DNA of 64,000 bases from Anaeramoeba flamelloides (GCA_027625915.1 JANTQA010000033.1:7502001-7566000); one strand, 5' to 3'. Numbered from the stretch's first letter, positions 32,370 through 45,145 are shown. The notes: a model not told the origin generated them from the sequence alone. Numbers and translations: made by a program.

Positions 32370-35300
32370 TTAAAAGAAAATAGGAATATTTGATACTTCT
32401 TTATTTTCAACAATTTTTTGACCGTTTATTACATAAGTTACTCGTAATAAAATTGATAATTGGGTTTTTTGCTGAACTAACTTGATGATTTGAAGTTGTT
32501 GGTTTATTAAACCATTTCCATTTGGTGGTATAGTTTGGCCTGAAGGCTGTGATAACTGTGCTTTTAAAGTTTTTGGTACAGCTACCTGCAACAAATAATT
32601 TGATATTGGTATGGAGGAGATATTTGTTGTTTTTATTATGGACATAACTGCGGGTGTTCCTCTTATGTTTCCAACTTTAAAATTCATTTCAATTTTGATT
32701 CCATTTTTTTCATATACAACGAAGGGTTGGTTTTGGACTTTTTGTTGATTTTGGTTTTGGTTTTGGCTTTTGTTTTGGCTTTGGTTTTGATTTTTGTTTT
32801 GGTTTTGGTTTTGGTTTATTTGCCTTTGGTTTTGTTGTGTTTGTCTTTGGTTTTGCATTTGGTTTTGTTGTGTTTGCCTTTGGGTTTGCATTTGGTTTTG
32901 TCTTTGACTTTGATTATTCCTGCCTAATCCTAACCCTAATCCTAGCCCTAAATCTAAACCTAAACCTTGTCCACCTGTTTTATTATTATTATTATTATTA
33001 TTATTCATATTATTGTTATTGTTATTGCTTCTTGATCCAGAACCACTAAAAATTTCTTGTAAAAAGTTTAAAGAATCTTGTTTATTTTGTGGCTGTGTTT
33101 TTTTTGTTTCTGTATTTAACATGAGCAATTCATTAATTCCTGTGTTTTGAGTATTTTGAACAGTTTGAAAATTTTGATTAACATTAATTTGATTTTGAAT
33201 TATTTGAGTATTTTTTTGGATATCATTATTCTCTCCTTTATTAATATTTTCGGAAACTTCTTCTTCAATTTCAAGTTCAATTTCTTTTTCAATAAAAATG
33301 GGCATTCTATCTAAAATTGGATCTCGGATTTCATTATAATCAAACAACAAAAAAAATTCACATGCACGTTGTTGAAGTTCAACATTTACATGCTCTCGGT
33401 ATGGTTTTATAATTTTTTTTATCAATTCATCATAGCCTTCTATTCTTGTCGAAAATTTTATTAATGCAGTTAAAATATAATATTTTGTTTCGTCAGTAGT
33501 TCTTGATGATTCTAATAAAATTTGGAAAAGATCTAAAGCTTGGGTAGTATTAATTAATTCTCCATCTTTTTCACTTTTTTGCATTAAAATGTCTCCATAT
33601 TCCCCAATTACCCAACTTGAGACTTGGAGAAATGTTTGGTTTCGATACCGATCATCTAATAAGATATTAAATAACTTTTTCGAAGTATAATATTGTAAAT
33701 CTGGATTTCTTCCGATAACTGATGTCATCATTGAAGAAACATCATCTCTAATATATTGCCCACCCTTTTATTTTAATTTATTTATTTATTTATTTATTAT
33801 TTTTCGAATATGTATAACAAAAAAAGATAAAGATTTAATATTTTGTAAAAAAAAACAAAGTAGAAGAAAAAAAACAAAATCAAAAAAAGAAATCAAAATA
33901 AAAAAGAAATACCAGAACAAGTAAAAGAAGAAAAAAAAAAAAAATAATAATTTACAATAGTTAAAACTTTAATCAAAGTATCTATTTGCCATTTATCATT
34001 TGGAGAAAATTTTTCAATCGCAGTACATATTTTGGCTGTAATATCATATCGGAATTCTTTTTCTGCCTTTGGAAGACAATCTAATAACTCTTGAGTCAAT
34101 GATTCTACATTTTTTTTATCCATAATCCCAAAAACTAGATCTAAAGCTCTTCGTCTAATCGAAATGTCTTTATCCTTTAGGCATTCAACAATTACTTTTC
34201 TATGTCTTTTTAATGATTTTGGCTCGGTGTTTACGGCTTTTAGCAATGTATTTAAAGCAACATATTTGGAATTGTTATGTCTGCCAGATAAAAATCGAGA
34301 TAAAGTATTAATCGCAGTTACTCTTAATTTACTATCTGATTCAATACTCAATATTGTTGAAACTGCTTCATATAAGATTGCAATTTCGACATTTTTACTA
34401 ATACCTCCTGATGTTCCAACTTGAGTCAAAATATCTGCCATTAATTTGGAAGATTTTTTGGATCCTTCTCCCAAATATCTTAATAAACGTAAAATATTAT
34501 ATTGAAGGAATGGATCTGCAGTTCCTCTGAAATCATATTCTGATGAATAACCCGCGTTGACTAAACTTTTCAACATTCGAACTAAACCTGGAACAAGCTA
34601 TGTTAATTTTTGATTCAAATAAAGAAATTTTTTGTTTTTAATTTAAAGAAAGTTACAATAATAATTCTTATTTTTGTGAAGATGTTCATTCACTTATTAA
34701 ATATTTATAATTGACATTTAAGTTGTAGAAATGATTGTAAGATAAAACTTTGATTCTTCGCTATTTTCCAAAATATTGTCTAGTCAATTAAATTTGAAGA
34801 TTTTAGTTGGATTTGGAAAAAAGTTCAAGTAAAAATGTTTTTTTCTCACAGATTTATATTTTTTTTTTCTATTGTAAAAAAAAAAAATAAAATTTGTAAT
34901 TGTTTTCAAATAAATGTTTTTAAAATGCTAATTAGTGAATATGAATAAAAATACAAACACATTTAATAAATTTAACTTTGAATAATTCTGGATGGTTAAT
35001 TTATTAAAAAGTAATTATTTCCAATGTTTTTTTGAATTAAAAGGTTATTTTTCATGATATTACGTGAACCATTGCAAAGATATTTAAGAATAATGTTGAT
35101 TATTTACAAAATTATTGAAATTGATTACAATTATTTTTATTTATTTATTAATTAAAATTGTCAATAACACATTCAAAATTGGATTACTTTACAAAAAAAA
35201 TTATATCCTGTAAAAATGCTTTTTGAGTAATTTGTTTTTAATTAATTTGAAAAATAAAATTTCCTTGGTTTCTGTTATGTCTATTTTTATTTTTTGTAAT

Positions 35301-38238
35301 TGTTTATGACCCTTGAAATTTGATAGCTACGAGTTAATTTTTTTTTTGAAATTAATTCTCTAAAATTTCAAAGAAAATTAAATCTGGTTAAATAATTATA
35401 ATAAATTGGGAATTTATAGGGATTATTGAATACTGATAAATTCCAAAAAATTTGACAATTACCTTTATACTTCATTTATAAAAGATCATTATTTGAATAA
35501 TTTTAAAAAGCAATTTAATTGAAAACTTAATAAATTTTGAGATTAGTTGTTTTAGTTATTAAAGAATAAAGTGAAAAAAAAGTGTTAATTTTGTTTTTCA
35601 TATACTAGCAGAAGAAAATAAGACACGGTCTTTTTAGGGAAATTAAAAATTTAAATGTCTTTTTTTTTCTTTTATAATTTAAGGACTATCCGAATTTCAC
35701 GGTAGAAAGATATTACTTTTATGTTTAGCTTCATATTTATTGAACTTTGTGGAATGTTTAGTCTATAGCTGAATTTAAAAGTTGAATTTTTGAGTTTTTT
35801 TTCTAAAATTTTTTCATTTGGGCCAAACATTTTCCTTTACATCCAAATTCAAAAATTGCCTTGAAAAGGTTCGTAAATTAAAATGTCATTATGAAAAGTT
35901 CACCCCAGTTTCTTTGAATATATTATAACGATTAGGGTGAGTGTATAAATATATTTGAAAATAATCTGGAGTGTTCTTTTCATTAAAGACAAAAAAAAAT
36001 CTTTTTTAAATTTTGCTTTTTTTTGTTTGAGAATTTATAAAAAATTGTGGTTCAAAAATTGGTGTAATGTATTTTATAAAAAAATCATTAAAAAAAAATG
36101 TAATATTTTGGACTTTCTTAAGAAGACAATTAATTAAATGATTAATATTGAATTAAAGGTTTTATTTCAATAATCTTTGTGACTCGGATTTGGATAGTTC
36201 ATAATTATTGTCATTCAAAATTTAATATTGAAAATTTATTTTTAAAAAATTAATAGTATCTCATTAACTGTATAATAAAATCAGAGATGCAATATTTAAT
36301 ATTTTTTTTTGATCGATTTTGAAAAATCAAAAAAATTTTGAATTTTTTAAAACTAATCACATAAGAATAAAGTTGCTTTCAAAAAGTGAGATTCAAAAAA
36401 TTATTTGAATAAAGCACCTATAAATAGGAACATTTAAGTTTGCTGACTATTTTTTCGATATTTTTGAAATCTTTTTTGGTTACACTTTTTTAAAATCAAT
36501 ATAATTTTGTTTATATTTTTTCGAGGAAAAAATTGGTTATTGTGTAGAAATTCTTGAGTTTTGTTATTTTTTTGGTATTAGAAAAAGCAAAAGATAAAAA
36601 CAGTTTCAAATGAGAAATTTATAAAACAGTACAGCTATTTTTAAAAAAGTGAAACCTTTATTCAAGTTTTCTATTTTAAAAAAGTGTAGAAATTTTTAGA
36701 ATTAAAACTTTTTGAAAGTTTTCTATTTCAATAAAATTAGAAATTTTTTAAATTTTTTGAAAGTTTTCTATCTTAAAAAAGTGAGTTTCTCAACCTCTGA
36801 GTTCTTGTCCGAGGTTAGAGTGGGATGAAAAAGCACTTTTTAAAAAAATTTTGAGGACTAACTTTTTGAAACTTTATTTTGTTGAAAAGATTAATCCGAG
36901 TAATCTAATAAAAAAAAAAAAAAAGTCCTTGCTTTTTTAAAATAACTGAAACTGGAAAAGAATAAAACAAATCTTGAATAAAACATGGCAGTGTGGTGTT
37001 TAGATTCAAAGGATTTTTGTTGTGTCTACAACAATGCTGTTAAATTTCAAATAATTTAACAATTTTTAATTTAACCTCCTTGCTTCATTCTTTGAAAAGA
37101 TCATTGTCTGAATAATTTATAAAGTAATTGAATTAGAAGTCTTCATAGATTATGAGAAGTAAGTCGCTTCTGATGGTTATTGAAAAAACAAGTGAAAAAA
37201 AAGTGGTCCTTTACATTCATAAATCAACCCAAAAAATTTTTTGCAAAACTACAAAAAGAATTTTACAATTTGAACAAAAAGAACAAAAAGAAAAGATAAA
37301 TTGGATTTTCCCTTTCAAGAATTCCTTTTTTTTTTTTCGGTAAGGTCTTTTGAAATACTGTCTAAAAAATCGCAAACGAAATCAAAAAAAATAAATTATT
37401 TAGGAACTTTGGTTTTTTTTTCAAAAATAAAAAAAAAAAAAAAATAAAAACTAAATTTTTTTATCATTTTTTTGTTAATTTTTTCCCAATGAACAAAAAA
37501 CAAAAAAAAAATAAAAAAAAAAAGAGGAAAACAAAAAAGAAGACTAGACTCACAAAAGAAAAGAAATGAGATTTTAAGAAAAAGAAACAAAATATGACTT
37601 ACTTTCCGAAATTTCACGATTGTTTCTGGTTCAGTTTTCACAATTGAGAGAACTAGCTGAAGACCAGTTAAAACTACCCCATGGTTTTTTTCACCGATTA
37701 AGGTTCGAACTTTGCCAATAAAACGATCAACAGACTCTGGGACGAGTCTAATGGTTCTTATTGCAACCAAAGTGGCCTTTTTTTTTAAATAGCTGCTTTC
37801 AGATTCCATTAACTTTTCAATCTCAGGAGCAAGATCTCTTAGCATCTCTGGTGAGCCGATATTCCCTAGGGCAGCAAGGGCAAGGCCAACAACGTATCGA
37901 TCTTCGGATGACAGATCGTTTCTGATAATATTTGTCGACATAAACAACACCTCTTGGTTTTCTGTAACAAGAATGGACAACCCCAGGTAGCCTATTCTTT
38001 TCCCAATGTAAGATGGGTTGGCAATTAATTTGAGGCACTCAAGCTGGCCAAACTCGGATGGGAAACCAAGCATGTGGATATAAATCAATTTGTATATGTT
38101 ACGTGGTCGATTGATTTTATCTTCTTTACGGAAGGAATTCCTGATCAAGGCCGATTCTCGAGTAATGACTTCTCTTATTTTTTGTGCTGTTTTGCATCCT
38201 CTAACAGCTTTAATGAGATCACGAACTTGCATCGACAT
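32370..38238 (-). CDS. AP1G1: AP-1 clathrin adaptor complex subunit gamma (gamma-adaptin)
   Basis: Exons 38238-37603, 34597-33956 and 33764-32370 (2673 nt, 890 residues, all phase 0). The protein starts at MSMQVRDLIKAVRGCKTAQK. The trunk solenoid carries near-signature gamma-adaptin blocks: HMLGFPSEFGQLECLKLIAN, KRIGYLGLSILV, SSYLKKKATLVAIRTIR, EKNHGVVLTGLQLV, then across splice 1 FRK-LVPGLVRMLKSL, DPFLQYNILRLLRYLG, LVFGIMDKKNVESL, and across splice 2 IKVLTI-GGQYIRDDV, VIGEYGDILM, VELQQRACEFF. A Gln/Asn-rich hinge follows (about residues 590-780), then a gamma-ear domain (FVVYEKNGIKIEMNF ... LLRVTYVINGQ) that binds accessory proteins. AP-1 sorts cargo at the trans-Golgi network and endosomes. 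Splice sites: GTAAGT..ATAG and GTAAAT..AAAAG. The hinge is compositionally extreme, with (Asn)n and alternating Gly-Leu runs. Confidence 0.95.
32923..32967 (-). repeat. Telomere-like TTAGG/TTTAGG coding tract
   Basis: On the coding (minus) strand this reads as imperfect TTTAGG/TTAGGG units, encoding the alternating GLGLDLGLGLGLGLGLG stretch of the gamma-adaptin hinge. It is an in-frame 6-bp tandem repeat, not a telomere. Confidence 0.75.
34598..37602 (-). other. AP-1 gamma intron 1 (3005 nt)
   Basis: The donor GTAAGT follows the FRK codons, and the acceptor ATAG precedes CTTGTTCCAGG (LVPG). I see no nested gene; the frames at 35955-36137 and 37152-37343 are compositional. No recognisable transposon ends. 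Confidence 0.8.
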
Positions 38239-38998
38239 GATGAATGGAAAATATTAAGCTTGTTTTTTTATAAAAAAAATGTGACAAAAAATAAATTTTG
38301 GATTTTTTTTTTTTTCTCCAAAAGATGGGCTAAATTAATTGAGGTATCACTACGGAATCCTCAAACGGCAAACACCACTTATTTTAGATTCCAATATTGC
38401 TAATTTAAGAGTGAGGCGTTCTTTAAAGCTAGTTTAAAAAAACTTCGTTGAAATAATAAAGATTGTTTATTTTCAAAAACTTTTTGAATGTAACAAAAAA
38501 AGATCTCAACATAACTTTACCTTCTTATGTGCTCAATGAAACCAAGAGTTATAAAAACTTTTGTTTTTTTTTGTGAGTTACGGTTGGCCATGCAATCAAG
38601 ATAAAAATATGAAATTGTCAAGTTTTTAATGTTTGTTCTGAGAGGTTTTTACTTTTTGGAATATGAAAGGTTTGTATTTTGTGATAGATATCCTGAAAAA
38701 GTACAAACTAAAAAAACATAACAAAAAGGTTTAAAGACTGAAATGATAAATTTCAGAATAAGTTTACCTGGTTTTGTGTTTTTAATTGCAAGTAATAAAT
38801 TTATTGTTCTAGGTTGTGGTTTGTAAAAAAAAGGTATGGGTTTCTAAAAAAATCAAAAAAAAACAATTAAATTTGAATTCCTTTTTAAAGTGATTGTCAG
38901 ATTTCATGAATTATTTAAAAAAAAAATCAATTATATTTTTATTTTTTGTTATTTAGTTGAAAAAAATGGAATTAATATTTATTGAAAACTATTTTTTC

Positions 38999-39029
<31 letters not shown>

Positions 39030-39544
39030 AGATAAAAAGTATATTAAATTGGAGAAATAAGAAATTATAAACAACCAAATTCCCAATTTTTACTATTTTT
39101 TCTTTTATTATCATCAAAATCTATTTTAAGGTTATATCTATGCTATCGATTTTTTTTTGTGAAATAAAGACCATTGATATCTCTTTTATTGAAGTACCCC
39201 AGTCAAAAATGAAAAATTCATATTATTTCAGGAAAAAAATAATAAATGATTGTTTTTAAATAAGAGAAATAAGAAACTTTCAGTTAAGAATCAATAATCA
39301 TAAAGTAAATACCCGAATAAAATAAAAAATTTTGAAAAAAAATATTAAAAAAAAATTAGATCTTTTAATTGGAATGTCTCCAACAAAATTTTTCAATTTC
39401 TTTGGAAAAATAAAATTAAACATAATAATAATTAACAAGATTAATTTTTTGACATTTTCAAAGAAAGTTAATCTCATTAACTTTAGTAAAATTAATTTTG
39501 AGTTTTCAAGGATTTTTTTTTTACACAAATAATTTAAGGAGATT

Positions 39545-39627
39545 TTGCATTTTGTTCCTGTAATTTCAAATTTTTTTTGTATCTTAAATTTCTTTGAAAG
39601 TTTGTGCAGTAATAGTGGAACTGACTT
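39545..39627. mobile_element. 197-bp MITE family, degraded half copy
   Basis: Only the right arm is recognisable: ATCTTAAATTTCTTTGAAAG, then TTTGTGCAGTAATAGTGGAA and CTGACT, with scattered changes relative to intact copies. The left arm is absent. Confidence 0.6.
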
Positions 39628-40629
39628 TAAGGAAAAAATCGAATAGGAAATATCTGAGAATATTCGATATGTCTATAAATAAAATACAATGAATCAATAT
39701 ATTTTCTTAATGGTAAATAAAAAAATTGAAAATTTTTTAGTAAAGATTGAGAAAAAAAAATACTTAAATATACATTTTGGTCTTCAAATGAAGATTAGAG
39801 AAAATTCCAAAAAGAACCACTATGATGTTTCTACAATCATTTTCACAATTCAAATTAAAATATAATAATACTTTCTTACCTAGGAACAATAAATGTTTCA
39901 ATAAAGAAAATTAGTATAATAATTATTTATCAAGCAACAAATTGATAAAACAGAAAAAAGCATAAAAATAGAAAAATGATTTCAATTTTGAAATTTTGAA
40001 AATAATTATTATCTTCTAATAACCACTTAAAACCTATATAATATTGAAAAATCACAGATTATTCTCGACTTTTTTGCTTTGGAAATATTTTAAATTGTAC
40101 AAAATAAAAATTATAACTTTTAAACAATTAAAACCGTTAAAAGAATACCTATAAAAAATCAATCACTCTTGAATTATTAGTAATTTTTTTATTCTTTATG
40201 TTTTTTTTCATATTTTTCATCCGAAAATAGTTTTCAGATGAACTTTTTTATTTTTTTTTTGAAGGAATGATGCCAATAAATAGGATATAATTTTGTATCA
40301 CAAAAAAAAAAAAAAAAAAAAACAGAAAAATAATGGTTAGATGTGTTTTATTTTTAACTGATTAATAACAATTAGTTACTTTCCAATGAATTATGGAATT
40401 ATTTTTTTTTTGTATGACCCACTCCAAAATATTTTGATTTGTCTTTTTTTATTTTAATCGATAATTATTAATTCATTTTTTTTTTCTGGTGCATTTTTGA
40501 ATATAAATTTCAATATTTTAATTTATTTAGTGGGTCTAATTATGTATTTTCTATGTTATTTTTTGTTTATTTTTCAAAAATAAAAATTTTAAAAAGTAAA
40601 AAAAAAAAATTGAATTTGAGTTTAAATTA

Positions 40630-40826
40630 GAGTAGGTTTCATTTTTAAGACACAAACTATCAACGTAATTTAAGGCACGAAAATAATCTCAAATTAAGGT
40701 ACAATTTAAAGATTTGTTTTTTACACAAATTATTTACTAGAATTGGAATTATGTGTCTTAATTTTGGATTTTTTTTTGCTTCTTGAATTTCATTGATAGT
40801 TTGTGTCTTAAAAGTGGAACTAACTG
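40630..40826. mobile_element. 197-bp TA-flanked MITE, diverged full-length copy
   Basis: The length is again exactly 197 bp, with TA at 40628-40629 and 40827-40828. Many substitutions separate the arms (AGGTTTCATTTTTAAGACAC against GTGTCTTAAAAGTGGAACTA), so it is older than the copies in 6-14 kb. The centre has the orientation of copy 4. Confidence 0.8.
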
Positions 40827-41187
40827 TAATTAAAATTTTGATCAGGATAAGCCAATGTTTTTTTTTTTTCATATTTTCACTGATATATTATATTTTTACC
40901 ACACATTAAAAATAATTAATTTTAAAAGAAGATATATTTATAAAAAGTCAAAAAAAGGATTTAAATCCAACCAATTTAATTTAAAATTTATTGTTGGGTT
41001 AAATTAATCAAACAAACAAAAAAAAAATAGATCAAAATACTAAAACCCTCAAGAAAATTATAAAATTAAAATTAAAATTAAAATTAAAATTATTAATAAT
41101 CTAAAAATCTGAAATTATTTCTTAAAATAGGAAATAAAATAAATCTAACAGAGATTAAATATTTGATATATCTATATATTGACAATC

Positions 41188-41210
41188 ACCCCCCCCACCA
41201 CCCACCCACC

Positions 41211-41246
<36 letters not shown>
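41188..41246. repeat. Composite microsatellite C-run to CCCA to CA to TA
   Basis: A continuous simple-repeat gradient: a C-run, then (CCCA)n, then (CA)n, then (TA)n. The C-rich part is striking in so AT-rich a genome. Each unit differs from the next by one base, suggesting stepwise slippage and mutation. Confidence 0.9.
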
Positions 41247-42038
41247 AAGTTCTCTATTTTTTATACTTTTTAATAATTTTTTAATTTGAAAAAATCTTTT
41301 ATAAATGAATCTCTTTTGAATTTTTGGTTATAAATAATGAATCCTAAATGTTTTTTTATCAATTAAAGTGAATAATTTTTGAAATTAATTTAACTTTAAT
41401 CCCTTTCTCGGATATTATTTCTTTATAATAAAAATCAAACATGATATTTTGGTTTACAATGAAAATACGTTATCATAAATTTTTTAATTTATAAAATAAC
41501 TTTTTGATTTAATTTAATTGCCTGGTTAGTTAGTTTATTGTTTAAATATAATAAATATTCTTTTACATCAAAAAATATCATAATAATAACTAATCTTTCT
41601 AAATAATCACACCCTGTAATCAAATATTATTATTTAATAATTTATAAAGATTCTTGTAATTCTAGAATTTTTTTTGTTGTAAAAATAAAGTTAAAATATT
41701 TTATAATTATTTTCTAAAATATAATTTGTCGCTGTGAGTTTCTAAATAGTAATTATTAAAAAAAAAAAAAAAAAAAAGATATATCAATTCCTTTAATGGT
41801 TAATAAATCAGGAATTATTATAGGTGATTGTAATTTTTGTTGGATTGGGGAAAATTGAAATTTTGGTTTTATGATTTCAGAATTTAAAGAATTACTCTTT
41901 CATGTTAAATAAAAATTACTAAAATTTCCATTCGTCTTTTAAAATATTTTTTTTTAAGATCGAAAAAAAGTTAAAGTTTAACAAGCATGATAAGGACTTT
42001 CAAAATTTGAGATGTAGTATTCATTATTTTTTTAATGT

Positions 42039-42226
42039 TTATTAGTCATTATCACTTTTAAAGATACAAATTCTCAACAAAATGATAATTACAAAAAAAA
42101 AAAAACACAAATTAAGAATATTTTCTTGAGAATTTTTTTTTTTAACTCAGTATTTTTTTTATTAGAATCCACTTTTTGAGTTTAGATTTGGAATTTATTT
42201 ATTCTTAATTTTCGACACTGACTTAA
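42039..42226. mobile_element. Possible very old 197-bp MITE relic
   Basis: TAGTCATTATCACTTTTAAA, then GATACAAATTCTCAACAAAA at the left, and TTCTTAATTTTCGACACTGA at the right, echo the arms of the 197-bp family at the right spacing. Divergence is high, so this is tentative. Confidence 0.35.
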
Positions 42227-42988
42227 TAATGTGGGTATTTTGTGATTTTCGAGAGAAAACAATTATTCAAAATTTTTTTAAAGTTATTTTTCAATTGCCA
42301 GTATTTAAAATAATTTTTTATGAGTTCTATCAAATTAAAAATCTTCTTGATTGAGAAATTTATTTTTTTTGGATTTCGGGTTAAAAATAATAAAAATGGA
42401 CTTTTTTCCACTGTAAAAAATTATAATAATGAAAGGACAAGACCAATATTCATAAGTTTTAAAGAAACATTCTTTGTTCAACAAACAAATGTAATTCGGA
42501 AAAAAACGTCAAAATGGTTGGAATTTATCAGTGTTTACTAAAACTTTGTTGCAAAATCTCCTGTATCTAAAACCTTATTTTTCCATAACGATTTGAATTT
42601 TTAACAAAAACAAATAGAAACACTTTTTCTTCAGAGTTTAAACCATACCTTGTAATCAATTATCATTGAATGCAATTGTTTGGAAGAAACACTTTATAAA
42701 CCCATTAAATCTCAGAAAATCGCAAATACTTTATCAAATATTGATAAATCAACAAAATAAGAGCTAAAGTTGCAAGCCATTCAATCAAACAATAAACGAA
42801 TTTGTTTAAAATTAAAAAATCTTAAAAATCGGCTAAATGAGAAATTTGAAAATTATTTTTTATTTTTTCTCAAGGCTTTTTTTTATCTACCTCCAAAACA
42901 AACCCAATTCTGTTTCTAAAGTTAACGATCTTTAATTTTTCATCAAACCTATTTCTCAAACCGAGAATTCCAAACAAGGGACATACTG

Positions 42989-43960
42989 ATGAGCACTAAA
43001 ATTTGTTCCAATCCAAACTGCAGATCAACAAAAACCCCAAGTTGGAGGCGTGTCAATGGTAAAATTTATTGCAACGCATGTGCCATTTATGCCAAAAGAC
43101 ATAACGGTGAGATGAGGCCGATCAAAAAAAAAAAGAATAATACCACCAACAAAAAGAAAAAAAAAAAATCGAAGAATCCAAATCAAAACAAGAAAAGGAG
43201 GTTAACAACAATCAAAACAAAAACAGTAAAAACACAGAATAGAAAATATAATGAAGATCTTGAAGAGGAACAAAAATTACATTATGCAGGGAAAAGGGTG
43301 CCACCAAATAAAAAAATCCTAAACACCCGAGTTTTCCAACAACAAAAAAGAGAAAATCAAAAAGAAAAAAAACAAAACCTTCAAGGATTCCACGAGATTG
43401 CAAACGAAAACGAAAACGAAAAGGAAAAAGAAAAAGAAAAAGAAAACGAACAAGAACAAGAACAAGAACAAGAACAATACCAACAGCTGTACCGTAACCA
43501 AACCCAATCTCAAAACCGATATGATGAGCTCGAGAAAAAACTTGAACAAAAAATCAAAAAAAAAAAAAGCCAAACAAAAGTCATCTCCCGAAAGCGTTCA
43601 CCACAAAACAGCTCTCAAGAGTTAGAAGAAATGTCAAGAAGCCACAAGGCCACACTACGCGCTGGTGATTGCGTGGGTATGAGGCTACAAGACGGATCAG
43701 AGATTTATGCAATCATCCAGCTCTTTCTCAAAGAAAACCAAGGCGAAGGCAATTCCTTTTGCAAGGTCATTTGGCTAATCCCAAAGATCCAATCATACAA
43801 AACAGATCAGCAAGAATTTAACCCGATGGAACTGTCACTAACGGATTTCATTGTTGGCAATGCCGAGCCATTGGCACAACCAATCACATGCATTACAAGA
43901 AAACTCAATTTTCGGATGGACTTGAGCACACTTAACCTTCAAAAATTTAACAATAAGTAG
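42989..43960 (+). CDS. GATA zinc-finger protein with C-terminal BAH-like domain
   Basis: An intronless 323-residue protein. Residues 5-43 are a GATA finger: CSNPNC, then TPSWRR, GKIYCNACAIYAKRHNGEMR (CX4C...CX2C). A long Lys/Gln/Glu low-complexity middle (about 48-205) includes basic nuclear-signal-like runs and a KEKEKE/EQEQEQ repeat. The C-terminal ~100 residues (LRAGDCVGMRLQDGSEIYAI, FCKVIWLIPK, MELSLTDF, AQPITCI) follow the BAH pattern: a GDxVxMR opening, a central CKVIWxxxP strand (RWFYRPEE in classical BAH) and an xELxLSD-like strand. A nuclear chromatin or transcription factor is the natural inference, with the finger binding DNA and BAH binding nucleosome or protein. The base composition of the coding region is clearly less AT-rich than its flanks. 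The start is the only ATG ahead of the finger. Confidence 0.85.
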   Translation: MSTKICSNPNCRSTKTPSWRRVNGKIYCNACAIYAKRHNGEMRPIKKKKNNTTNKKKKKKSKNPNQNKKRRLTTIKTKTVKTQNRKYNEDLEEEQKLHYAGKRVPPNKKILNTRVFQQQKRENQKEKKQNLQGFHEIANENENEKEKEKEKENEQEQEQEQEQYQQLYRNQTQSQNRYDELEKKLEQKIKKKKSQTKVISRKRSPQNSSQELEEMSRSHKATLRAGDCVGMRLQDGSEIYAIIQLFLKENQGEGNSFCKVIWLIPKIQSYKTDQQEFNPMELSLTDFIVGNAEPLAQPITCITRKLNFRMDLSTLNLQKFNNK

Positions 43961-44429
43961 TCCCCTTTTGTCTTTGTTTGTTTAGTACTACTTTGTCGTT
44001 TAGTACTTGTTTTCTTTGAAATCGTTTTCTTTTTTTCTTCTCAAACGCTTTTTTCCTTTTTTTTTTTAGTGCAGATTTTTAATTCCCCAATTCGGTTTTT
44101 TTAATACCCTCCTATCTTTTTAAACTTTATTTTTTTTATACAACTAAGTTTTTTTTAATTATCCTGTTTGTGTTTTAAAAAAAAAAAAAAAAAAAAACAA
44201 CCTGTAAAAACAGCTTTTTTTTTTTTTTTTTTTTTTTTCTCTTCGTTTTCTGTTTTTTTTTTAACACCAATCTTTTTCTCACAAGCTAAACAACACTGTT
44301 TATTATTCCCAATAAAAATTCCCAAAACAATTCCCTTCATTTAAAATTTTTTGAAATCGCAAATAATTAAATTCTTCTTCTTATTCGAGTCACAATATTT
44401 TTTTGAATTTTTCTCTGTTTCACTTGAAA

Positions 44430-45145
44430 ATAAGGTTTACAATCCCTGATACCAGGAAAAAACAATTGTCTTGTATTCGGTGTGCCACCGTATTATTTTG
44501 GTTCTTAGTCGACCGATCTTAGGGTTAGAGGTTTAAAAGCGGTTCAAAAAAGTAATTTTTGTCAAAATGTTTTTTTTTTCCGAAATTTGAATTGTAGAGT
44601 GTAAGGTTAATAGACAGGAAGGTAAGTTATCAAAAAGTGTGGCTTTTGGGTCGTCAATTGAAATAAATTTTAATTACTTTTATGTCAATTAACTAAAAAG
44701 AAATAAGTTTTTTTAAAAGTTTAAAATAACACAAAAGGTAATTAAAAATTTCAATTAACAACCCACAAATCACATTTTTTTATGACTTGACTACTAATTT
44801 ATTTGTCTTACATTCATAATTTCGGATTTCAGATTATAAAAGAAAACCCTGCATTTTGTAACCACTATCTGGTATTTTCCTTATGAACGGAAAAAAACTT
44901 TTCACTTGATTTTCAATTAGGTTTTTCATAAAAATAGACAAATTACTACCCACCCTTTTTAAAAATTCTATTTGAAAAAGAAAAATAATTAAATGAGTGT
45001 GAATGTTTTTCTGTTTATTTTACAAATATTAATATAAAAATTCAAACAAAGCTTAATATCTTAAGGCAAAGAACCAAAATAAGTGGATGCCAAACCTATT
45101 ACATGGTAATCTTTTTTCCTAGTATCAGGGATTGTTAACCTGAAG
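44430..45145. mobile_element. ~715-bp element with ~28-bp inverted ends
   Basis: The left end GGTTTACAATCCCTGATACC and the reverse complement of the right end GGTTAACAATCCCTGATACT match over about 28 bp. The left interior (GGTTCAAAAAAGTAATTTTT ... GTAGAGTGTAAGGTTAATAG) is related to 60360-60480. A second-family MITE (44868-45032) is nested in it. Confidence 0.55.
44868..45032. mobile_element. Second TA-flanked MITE family, diverged copy
   Basis: It opens TCTGGTATTTTCC with ACTTTTCACTTGATTTTC inside, and closes GAATGTTTTTCTG...CAAATATTAATA. The length (~165 bp) agrees with the other copies. The ends are mutated. Confidence 0.5.

Larger units (their letters stand above)
38239..42988. other. 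Divergent intergenic region between AP-1 gamma and the GATA-finger gene
   Basis: This should hold the promoters of both flanking genes. There is no gene in it. It contains a (TA)n run at 39006-39029, three MITE relics (39545, 40630, 42039), poly-A runs (for example near 40300 and 41759) and a composite microsatellite (41188-41246). The frame at 42320-42541 is unsupported. Confidence 0.5.

Noticed and set aside
32923-32967. Interstitial telomere
   Set aside because: The TTAGG-like units are in frame and encode the Gly-Leu repeat; an in-frame tandem repeat explains them.
32727-33049. Leu/Val/Phe-rich plus-strand ORFs that mimic membrane proteins
   Set aside because: Antisense shadows of the Gln/Asn-rich hinge of gamma-adaptin.
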